This document shows positions 26,280 to 33,272 of a DNA stretch of 64,000 nt, one piece after another. The translations under genes were made by a program, and so were the position numbers. The notes under the pieces were generated by a model. It was not told where the DNA came from. It ran no database searches and worked only from the letters and a program-made list of their open reading frames with translations. How positions within the stretch are numbered: the first letter of the stretch is position 1; each line of letters opens with the position of its first letter. The DNA is from Lentisphaeraceae bacterium (GTDB lineage Bacteria; Verrucomicrobiota; Lentisphaeria; Lentisphaerales; Lentisphaeraceae). The stretch covers positions 1 through 64,000 of the forward strand of contig JAJPOQ010000039.1 of assembly GCA_021232515.1 (NCBI GenBank), in the 5' to 3' direction.

Positions 26280-28361
26280 AGCTTTTTTAAAGCAGTTCTG
26301 AACATTACTGAACTTTTCAGATGAACGGCCGCTTGTGTTATAGCGGTAGTTCTCATAGTTTTTCAAGCAATCTGCATATTCTGTAGAAGTCGAGTCTTTA
26401 CGTTTCTCGAGAAATGAAATAATCTCTCTTAATGTTGTTGATGGCTTACTTTCATAATCCTTTAAAGCTTCGACTCGCTTCATGAGTTTATGTAGATCCT
26501 TTTGTAGAGTTAGTACATCTTTCTCTTGAGTTTTCCCTTTCTTCTTTTTTCTTCTTTTTAAGTAAATATAGATCAGGATGGACAGACTTATAAAAGCCTT
26601 AATTGGCGTGTTAAATAGCCATAGGAATAGATGGAATATATTGGTTAGGAAAATTAAAACAGACTCTGCAAAAAAGCCTCTGACAATACTCGCCATGAAC
26701 TTCTGCCATTGATTCTTTGCCGAGTCCCAGTTGGCCTCAAATGATCCAAACTTACTTCTATCCCCAGGCATGAAACCAGCAGGAGTTGGTTCCATGATTC
26801 TCCACTTACTGGAAGTATTATCGTAGTACTCAACCCATGCATGTAGATCCATTGAGCGTCCGACATAGTATTCCCCATTTGGATGTTGTTCACTACAGAA
26901 AAAGCCGGTGACATAGCGAGCCGGAATGCCTTTACTTCTGAGTGCCATCACTGAAGTAGTGGCATATAATTCACAGTGCCCAACTTTCTTTTCGAGGAAT
27001 GCAGAGATGGGACCTTTTCGGTAATCGAGTTTTGCATTTAAACTATATTCAAACTTATTGTCCTGAAAGTATTTAATAATACCAGCGGCGACTGTATTTG
27101 CATCTGTCCTATCAATGTCAAAGAAAACCTCGTTTAATTCATTGACCATTTTTAGTGATGGAACTTGTAGGTAGGTTCCGCTATTTTCGGTTGTAACTAT
27201 CGGAGATTCATATGAGTCTTCTTCGCTTGAACCTTTTTCATTGTAGAGAGTGACACCACCTGAGTAATCCATGACTTTTCCAGTTACAGTGGCTGAGTCA
27301 GTCTGGTTGAGTGCCTCACATGTCATTTCTAGGTATCTACTTTTGCCCTTATGGAGAACTGTGTTAACTCTAAAGTCACTAGAGTAGTAAACTTCCATCA
27401 CATCAAAGTTTTTCTTGTCTTCTTGCTCCAGTCCATTAAAGCTGTAGGTACTGTGAGTATATTGATCTTCGTCAGTTGATAAAAGGTTCATAATAGTTGG
27501 TTTTTCTTCGCTCTTCCATGAACCTTTTTCATACGTGTTATAGATACGACTTCTAAGGTAACCAGGAGTTTTACCTGACTTGACCCTTATTAGAACTTTA
27601 TCTAAATCTAGGTTGTTGAGTAGGTAACTATTTTTAAGAGTTATTTTATCATTGAAGGCACTACGAGTTCTGTTGAAACGGTACTTTGTCGCTAATTGGA
27701 TGATCTTTGACTCAAAGTCTCTCGACATAGGGACAGCAGTGTTAATTACCGGGAAATAAAGAAAGCTTGTTGCGATGATTGCAGAAATGATCAGAGAGAT
27801 CTTAAGTGTTTTCCATTTTAAACTACCTTGTTGGACAGTCTTGAGTCTATTTTGGCTACGGTTCATTAGGTAATAAAATGAAGGCGAGACTAAGAGAAAA
27901 CTGACTAGGTAAATGATTCGTATATTCTCTAATTTACCGAAGCTCTGAGGTAAAGGGAGTTTTATTACTTCGTGACTTTTATCTATGTCTCCATTCATCA
28001 TGAGAGCAAAGACAGATAGTATAAGAATGATGGATGTAATTGTCGGCCTACTGTCAAAGAAGCACAAAGCCATGGCAAATATTAGGGCCGTTGGTATACC
28101 CATTTCTGCAGGAGTTAAGTAAAAGCGGTTTTCTATTTTGATAAATGAATTTAGTAGAACAATAAAGGTTAGACTTAAGACAATGGAGTAAATGACTGAA
28201 CGAGTTGTTATCTCTAATGGTTTTTTACGAAATGTACTAAATGCGGTTGCAACAAAAAACAGTATCATCATGTGGATGGTATCTGTAAACATAGAAAATA
28301 AGCAAGTTGGTACAAATACAGCCCAAGAGCGAAAAAGAGAGAGTTTGAATTCTTGACTCAA
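26259..28361 (-). CDS. Transglutaminase-like membrane protein (TgpA type)
   Basis: The 700-residue product has about six to seven N-terminal TM segments (to about residue 210) and a periplasmic part with a transglutaminase/papain-like core. The core's cysteine is in VGHCELYATTSVMALRSKG (Cys 463) and its histidine in DLHAWVEYYD (His 507). At the third position RIMEPTPAG has Glu 524 where Asp is usual. A C-terminal TM (about 560-595), a basic tail and a DUF4129-like cytoplasmic helix follow. It starts at TTG 28361, overlapping the DUF58 stop (TTGA). MoxR, DUF58 and TgpA form a common three-gene set of unproven biochemical role. Confidence 0.88.
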   Translation of the reverse strand: MSQEFKLSLFRSWAVFVPTCLFSMFTDTIHMMILFFVATAFSTFRKKPLEITTRSVIYSIVLSLTFIVLLNSFIKIENRFYLTPAEMGIPTALIFAMALCFFDSRPTITSIILILSVFALMMNGDIDKSHEVIKLPLPQSFGKLENIRIIYLVSFLLVSPSFYYLMNRSQNRLKTVQQGSLKWKTLKISLIISAIIATSFLYFPVINTAVPMSRDFESKIIQLATKYRFNRTRSAFNDKITLKNSYLLNNLDLDKVLIRVKSGKTPGYLRSRIYNTYEKGSWKSEEKPTIMNLLSTDEDQYTHSTYSFNGLEQEDKKNFDVMEVYYSSDFRVNTVLHKGKSRYLEMTCEALNQTDSATVTGKVMDYSGGVTLYNEKGSSEEDSYESPIVTTENSGTYLQVPSLKMVNELNEVFFDIDRTDANTVAAGIIKYFQDNKFEYSLNAKLDYRKGPISAFLEKKVGHCELYATTSVMALRSKGIPARYVTGFFCSEQHPNGEYYVGRSMDLHAWVEYYDNTSSKWRIMEPTPAGFMPGDRSKFGSFEANWDSAKNQWQKFMASIVRGFFAESVLIFLTNIFHLFLWLFNTPIKAFISLSILIYIYLKRRKKKKGKTQEKDVLTLQKDLHKLMKRVEALKDYESKPSTTLREIISFLEKRKDSTSTEYADCLKNYENYRYNTSGRSSEKFSNVQNCFKKALQSRIS

Positions 28362-29677
28362 CCGACATCTCCTAACTGATAATTCTTGAGAGAATCGTAG
28401 GTAATAAATGTTGAACCGTGAAGATTTATAGGTTTTTGGGAATCAAGGAGAAAGACTTTTGTAGAGACGCCAGATTGCTCCAGCTTCTTAATTAAACTTA
28501 ATCTACTTTCATCTATGTTTAATAATACTAAAATGACTCCCTTGGTCGCATTGATCTGGTCTAAAGCAAGATCTGAAATCTCGAGTTCTGTTAGTTTCCG
28601 ATCTTCTTTTAATTCGCAGCAGATGTCCATGATTTTTTCATGAATTTCATCAGGCTTCATATCATCAAAACTATAGACTTCATCATCTGTATAAAAGTGT
28701 TTTACTCGAAACTGTTTCTTTTGGGCATATTCGCTGATCCCAGCTAAAAATGAAACCGCGAGTTCATAGTTATATTGAATATCTTGGTATTTATTTAGAA
28801 TACTTATTGGCAGACAATTATCAAAAATTAATGATAGCGCTGGCTGGCCTTCATCACACATTTCTCTAACAATTGGTACATTTGTACGAGCCCAGCTATT
28901 CCAGTGAATGTGCTTTGGGTTATCGCCAAATCGAAATTCACGACAAGAAGTGAACTCCATGCCATTTCCTTCTACAGAAACCGCGAGGTTTTGTTCATTT
29001 TCGCCGTTGAGGAAATTAATATTTAAGTTTTGTATATGAACGGGTCTTGGTAAAACTCGAACTTCACGAGTGCCTTTGCCAAACTTACCCCATTTACACA
29101 AACCAAATGGGAAGGATGTTTCAGTAAAAACATTTGGTAACCAAAATAAACCGCGATTGCGAAAAACTATTTCAGTTTGGAGGTTTAAGGATTCTTTTGG
29201 TGACAAGCAAGGTATATGAATGATCTCTTCGTATTTACATCCAGGGTAGTGGATCGCATCTATTTTTAGATCGAAACAAGGAAGCTTACTTTGGTTATCG
29301 AGTTTGTAGGTTACTGGAACTCGAATACCTGAAATAGCTCTAGTAGGAATCTGTCTGTTGACTGACATTCTAGGTTTAAAAATAAATGCTAAGATGATGT
29401 TTACTAAGTAAGCTCCGACCAAGCTAAAAGAAATAAGCGACATAGGCAGAGCATAGGCATCGAGTAAACAGTAGGATATGGCTAAAACACCAACAAGAAT
29501 CATGATTCGACCGATCAATGTTAGATGAGTGTTTATGAAAAAGTGAAGCCAATATAGGAAGGTTAGGGTAACCGACTGGTAGCCGACAAAGCGAGGAATA
29601 CGCAAAGCACCCATATTTTTGGGACCAGCATAAAACCATTTACGGAATCGCTTATATTGAGCTACAGGATTGACCAC
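28358..29677 (-). CDS. DUF58-domain membrane protein
   Basis: The 439-residue protein has two N-terminal TM segments (about 40-75 and 78-115). A beta-rich region follows, and then the DUF58 signature EFTSCREFRFGDNPKHIHWNSWARTN, quoted for the R-x-F-x-x-G-D-x-x-x-x-I-H-W pattern. A vWA-like C-terminal domain comes next. It is the membrane-anchored type of DUF58, unlike the soluble copy at 36968-37873. The start is GTG 29677, with AAGGG six bases upstream. It lies 10 bases after the MoxR stop. Confidence 0.88.
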   Translation of the reverse strand: MVNPVAQYKRFRKWFYAGPKNMGALRIPRFVGYQSVTLTFLYWLHFFINTHLTLIGRIMILVGVLAISYCLLDAYALPMSLISFSLVGAYLVNIILAFIFKPRMSVNRQIPTRAISGIRVPVTYKLDNQSKLPCFDLKIDAIHYPGCKYEEIIHIPCLSPKESLNLQTEIVFRNRGLFWLPNVFTETSFPFGLCKWGKFGKGTREVRVLPRPVHIQNLNINFLNGENEQNLAVSVEGNGMEFTSCREFRFGDNPKHIHWNSWARTNVPIVREMCDEGQPALSLIFDNCLPISILNKYQDIQYNYELAVSFLAGISEYAQKKQFRVKHFYTDDEVYSFDDMKPDEIHEKIMDICCELKEDRKLTELEISDLALDQINATKGVILVLLNIDESRLSLIKKLEQSGVSTKVFLLDSQKPINLHGSTFITYDSLKNYQLGDVG

Positions 29678-29687
29678 TGGAGGCCCT

Positions 29688-30635
29688 TTACATTGGAGTT
29701 TTGGTTTTCTCGACTATTTCATTGATTATATCTGCTTTGCTGGTTCCACTATGCATGGATTGAGAATTGAGCATGATTCTGTGAGCAAGAACAGGAATGG
29801 CAATGGCTTTTATGTCATCGGGAATAACATAGTTTCTGTTACTTAAAAAGGCATTTGCTTGAGCACAGCGGCTGATCATGAGAGATGATCTTGGACTTGC
29901 TCCTAGTTTTAAACGGCTGTCTTCGCGAGTAGAACGAATGATCTCTAGAAGGTAGCGACTGATACTTTCATCGATGTCTATATTTTTGACGAGTCCCTGC
30001 ATATGACTTATTTCATCACAGGAAATAACAGGTTGTATGCTATCTAAAGGATTAGTTTTTTTACGTGACTGCAGCATCTCAAGTTCAGCTTCAAGACTAG
30101 GGTAGTCTAGGCCAAATTGTATCGCGAAACGGTCTAGTTGTGCTTCAGGTAATGGATAAGTTCCATGGAAATCTACTGGGTTTTGTGTCGCAATAACCAG
30201 AAAGGGTGGAGCTAGTTTATATTTATCTCCAGCAACAGTAACTTGACTTTCACTCATCGCTTCGAGTAGGGCTGACTGTGTTCGGGGTGAGGCGCGGTTT
30301 ATTTCATCAGCTAGTAAGACGTTGGTAAACACAGGACCTTCCTTAAAAGTGAACTCACCAGAGTTAGGATTGTAGACGGGGCTACCTGTTATGTCTGAAG
30401 GAAGTAGATCTGGGGTAAACTGAATTCTTTGAAAATCTGCAGTGATGGATTTTGCAAGAGCCTTAGCAAGTGTAGTCTTGCCAACCCCTGGTACATCTTC
30501 TAGAAGTGCATGTCCATTTGCCAAAAGAGCCATGATCAGTAAGTCTATAGCTTTTTCTTTGCCTTGGATGGCTTTAGCAAGACTTTGTCGAAGAGATGAA
30601 ACTTTTTCCATGTAGGTCGGTAACTCAGCAGTCAT
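29688..30635 (-). CDS. MoxR-family AAA+ ATPase (first system)
   Basis: From ATG 30635 (GAGGAG seven bases upstream) the product has 315 residues; an ATG at 30650 lies ahead of that site. Motifs are Walker A EDVPGVGKTTLAKAL, Walker B VLLADEINRASPRTQSALLEAM, sensor 1 ATQNP, and the arginine-finger region SPRSSLMISRCAQ. MoxR ATPases are thought to act as chaperones for vWA proteins encoded beside them, here the DUF58 protein. It overlaps the HTH/zinc-ribbon gene by 11 bases. Confidence 0.92.
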   Translation of the reverse strand: MTAELPTYMEKVSSLRQSLAKAIQGKEKAIDLLIMALLANGHALLEDVPGVGKTTLAKALAKSITADFQRIQFTPDLLPSDITGSPVYNPNSGEFTFKEGPVFTNVLLADEINRASPRTQSALLEAMSESQVTVAGDKYKLAPPFLVIATQNPVDFHGTYPLPEAQLDRFAIQFGLDYPSLEAELEMLQSRKKTNPLDSIQPVISCDEISHMQGLVKNIDIDESISRYLLEIIRSTREDSRLKLGASPRSSLMISRCAQANAFLSNRNYVIPDDIKAIAIPVLAHRIMLNSQSMHSGTSKADIINEIVEKTKTPM

Positions 30636-31065
30636 CTTCACTCTCCTCATTTTGAGTTTGCTCTACTAGGTTTTCTAAGTGTGTTTTATCGCCAATGAAG
30701 TTAATATTGCCACACTTTGAACACATGATAGATTTTATGCCGACATTACTTGTTTTTAGGGTCCAGAATTTTGCTTGTTCGGGAACAAAGTAGAGGAGAC
30801 CAGTACTTTGGCATTTTCCGTGAACTAACTTGGAGGAGCCACAAAGTTGGCAACGAGGGTTATTATTGACGGAGCGGTCAGATTGGTGAACGACGACTAT
30901 CTCATCTAAGTCTTGTTGAAGGAAACGTGTTGAGTCTCCAATCTTTCTAAAAGTTATTTTACCATCGCGCATCCAGCGGTAGAGAGTAGGCTCACCTATT
31001 TGAAGATAGTCAGCGGCTTCTTTAATTGTGAACCATTCAGGTTTCTCGATATTTTTTTTAGACAT
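30625..31065 (-). CDS. HTH (MerR/excisionase-type) DNA-binding protein with zinc ribbon
   Basis: The 146-residue protein has an N-terminal helix-turn-helix of the excisionase/HTH_17 type (WFTIKEAADYLQIGEPTLYRWMRDGKI, key segment EAADYLQIGEPTLYRWM). A C-terminal region with two CxxC pairs (CQLCGS, CSKCGN) plus HGKC suggests a zinc ribbon. The end is acidic. The HTH family includes phage excisionases, but no integrase is nearby, so this is more likely a local regulator. It is the first gene of the MoxR-DUF58-TgpA operon and overlaps MoxR, suggesting coupled expression. Confidence 0.75.
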   Translation of the reverse strand: MSKKNIEKPEWFTIKEAADYLQIGEPTLYRWMRDGKITFRKIGDSTRFLQQDLDEIVVVHQSDRSVNNNPRCQLCGSSKLVHGKCQSTGLLYFVPEQAKFWTLKTSNVGIKSIMCSKCGNINFIGDKTHLENLVEQTQNEESEDDC

Positions 31066-31141
31066 TTATATCTCTGTTATCTGCTTTCTTTCAATATATA
31101 AAAATTATTATATACTGTCAAATACTTTCACATGATATATT

Positions 31142-32527
31142 TTAGTCTAGGTTTAGCTTTATATCGAATTTCTTAATTAAATCATAAAGAGCTTTGCGAC
31201 TAAGCTTACTTTTCTTGGCTATATTACTTATATTTCCCTTCTCTTCTTTATATAAGCGTTGAAGATAATTATTTGTAAAGTTGGATAAAACTTGCTCTTT
31301 CGCCTCTTTATATTCAGCGCCAGTATCGGTATAAGCTTCAATTATATTTTCGGCACCAACTTGTAGGTTTTGTGGTAAGTCAGATGTTTCTATGGTTTCG
31401 CCAGAAAGAATTAAAAGACGTTCAATGACATTTTTTAATTCACGGATATTTCCTGGCCATGAGTACCGTTCTAGAATATGCAGAACTTGTGGAGCTATTT
31501 TTTTTACTTCTACTCTATTTTTACTCGCAGCTTGGCTAATAAAATGGTGTGTTAGCAAAGATATATCTTCACGACGTTCTCTAAGTGGTGGAACTTCTAG
31601 TGGTATGACGCTCAAACGGTAGTACAAGTCGTCTCGAAAAGTACCCTTTTCGACTTCTTCTAATGGATCTCTTCGAGTGGCGGAGACTATGCGTATATCA
31701 AGGTCTATCAATTCACTACCACCAACCCGACGAAACTTTCTCTCTTGTAAAACTCTCAAGAGCTTTGCTTGTAGGTCAAAATCCAATTCTGTGACTTCAT
31801 CAATAAAAAGTGTTCCACCTTGAGCTTGCTGTAGAAGGCCTTCTTTGCGGCTTTCAGCACCAGTAAATGCACCTTTTTCATAGCCAAACATTTCACTTTC
31901 AAAAAGAGTTCTCGGTAAAGCTACACAGTCAACAGCAACGAATGGTTTTTCGGCTCGTGGACTGTGATTGTGGATGGACTTTGCAATCATTTCTTTACCG
32001 GTACCACTTTCACCACATACCATTACATCAGTTTGTGAATCTGCGACTTTGCGTATGACATCTAAAAGTCTTGTAAGTTTTTGACTTTTACCGATTATAT
32101 CAGTCGAATTTTGAGTGGAGAGCATGCTTTTGAGTTCAGCATTTTCTTTAATAAGGGCACTTTTGTCGATGCTCTTTTGAATTGAGTGTCTAATGAAGTC
32201 AAGATTTAGTGGTTTTTGTATGTACTCACTGGCACCTAGTTTTATAGCATCTATTGCAGACTCGATACTTCCATAACCGGTCATGATTATGTAATCGACT
32301 GTAGTCGATTTCTCACGAATGCGGCTGAGTACTTCTATACCGTTCATTCCTGGCATAGTTAAGTCACTAAAGATTAAAAATGGTTGATGTTTATTGAATT
32401 CACTGAGGGCCATTTTCGGTTCAAAGACGAGAATAGGTTCTAATTCAAACTCTTTGACTATTTCACCAACTAACCCTGCGATGGCAGGCTCATCATCGAT
32501 GATCATAATTTTATTAGTATCAAGCAT
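31142..32527 (-). CDS. NtrC-family sigma54-dependent response regulator
   Basis: The 461-residue protein has three parts. The receiver domain has acidic pocket IIDDEP and phospho-acceptor Asp 55 in IFSDLTMPGMNG. The AAA+ sigma54-activation domain has Walker A GESGTGKE and the sigma54-contact loop GYEKGAFTGAE. The C-terminal Fis-type HTH has NISNIAKKSKLSRKALYDLIKKF. It should activate sigma54 promoters after phosphorylation. No histidine kinase is adjacent, so it is an orphan in this window. It is separated from the HTH/zinc-ribbon gene by about 75 bases and may have its own promoter. Confidence 0.95.
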   Translation of the reverse strand: MLDTNKIMIIDDEPAIAGLVGEIVKEFELEPILVFEPKMALSEFNKHQPFLIFSDLTMPGMNGIEVLSRIREKSTTVDYIIMTGYGSIESAIDAIKLGASEYIQKPLNLDFIRHSIQKSIDKSALIKENAELKSMLSTQNSTDIIGKSQKLTRLLDVIRKVADSQTDVMVCGESGTGKEMIAKSIHNHSPRAEKPFVAVDCVALPRTLFESEMFGYEKGAFTGAESRKEGLLQQAQGGTLFIDEVTELDFDLQAKLLRVLQERKFRRVGGSELIDLDIRIVSATRRDPLEEVEKGTFRDDLYYRLSVIPLEVPPLRERREDISLLTHHFISQAASKNRVEVKKIAPQVLHILERYSWPGNIRELKNVIERLLILSGETIETSDLPQNLQVGAENIIEAYTDTGAEYKEAKEQVLSNFTNNYLQRLYKEEKGNISNIAKKSKLSRKALYDLIKKFDIKLNLD

Positions 32528-32884
32528 TTGAGTAAATCTTCTTTAAGCTTAGAAATCTAGATTTTTGACTGTGTAACAAAAAGTATACAAAAAATATATG
32601 ATCATTAAATATGCCAGATTCTTAAAACTTTAAGATTACTTTATTCAGATGTGTAAAGTTTGTGTAACGGTTTGAGGAGACTATTGAACGGTAAACTTGT
32701 CAATTTACCAAAACTAAACAGGACTGTTATTCTTGTTACTTAAACTTAACAGATGGAGAGGTTGATAAAAAGATAAATGAATTAAAATTATTTTTAAGTT
32801 ATTTATTTTAAGTGGTTTGTGACTTTTAAAGAGCTCCTTGGTTATGTCATTGCATTAAGAGATGTCAAAACCAAGGACTTAAAA
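32528..32884. other. Divergent intergenic region upstream of the small secreted protein
   Basis: About 357 bases lie between the start of the response-regulator gene and ATG 32885. It must carry both promoters. A weak sigma70-like pair on the plus strand is TTGATA (32762-32767) and AATTAT (32786-32791), spaced by 18 bases. I found no TGGCAC-N5-TTGCA sigma54 site. The last 50 bases contain the leader inverted repeat described separately. An upstream in-frame GTG at 32819 reads through this repeat and is probably not used. Confidence 0.4.
32835..32877 (+). promoter_or_regulatory. Leader inverted repeat that includes the ribosome binding site
   Basis: TCCTTGGTT at 32835-32843 and AACCAAGGA at 32869-32877 are perfect nine-base inverted copies. 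The second arm contains the AAGGA ribosome binding site for ATG 32885. The 25-base loop contains ATGTCA twice. In the mRNA the stem would hide the binding site. This recalls the arrangement at the left edge of the window. Regulation by an unknown signal is inference. Confidence 0.5.
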
Positions 32885-33271
32885 ATGAAAAGCATAATCT
32901 TAACAATCTTCTTACTGGCTCCAGCAGCATTCTCTGCGACAAACAGCGATCCACTAACAAGTATGCCTCTTTCAAAAATGTTCTGGTCTTTATTTCAAGA
33001 AAGAAATGTTATCGGTCAAAATGACTGTTCTAACAAATGCGGTCGCTACCTTAAAGCTTTAGTTGCTCAAGGGCACGAAGCAGAAATAGTAGTGATCAAA
33101 CCTCACCGCTCTCGTATGCTACACGCAATCGTTAAACTAACAATTGAAGATAAAGTAACTTACTTAGATCCAACAAAAGGAACAGTAAGTTTCGATCTTG
33201 AAGCTCTAGGAAGCTTCAAAAAATCTATCGACCATACTGAACTCGCAAGCTTAGGCGCTCAGTATAAATAA
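32885..33271 (+). CDS. Minimal secreted transglutaminase-like protein
   Basis: The start is ATG 32885, seven bases after AAGGA. The 128-residue product begins with a signal peptide (MKSIILTIFLLAPAAFSA). The mature part shows a transglutaminase/papain-like order of residues: Cys 48 or Cys 52 in NDCSNKCGRYLKALV, a strand (AEIVVIK), His 80 in MLHAIVKL, and Asp 95 in TYLDPTKG. It is much shorter than usual transglutaminase-like proteins, so it may be a minimal peptidase, a transferase or a non-catalytic fold relative. The assignment rests on the C-H-D pattern only. It converges with the kinase gene one base apart. Confidence 0.6.
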   Translation: MKSIILTIFLLAPAAFSATNSDPLTSMPLSKMFWSLFQERNVIGQNDCSNKCGRYLKALVAQGHEAEIVVIKPHRSRMLHAIVKLTIEDKVTYLDPTKGTVSFDLEALGSFKKSIDHTELASLGAQYK

Positions 33272-33272
33272 T

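Noticed and set aside
30625-31065. Excisionase-type HTH as a sign of a mobile element
   Set aside because: No integrase, attachment-site repeat or tRNA nearby, and the gene is embedded in a MoxR operon.
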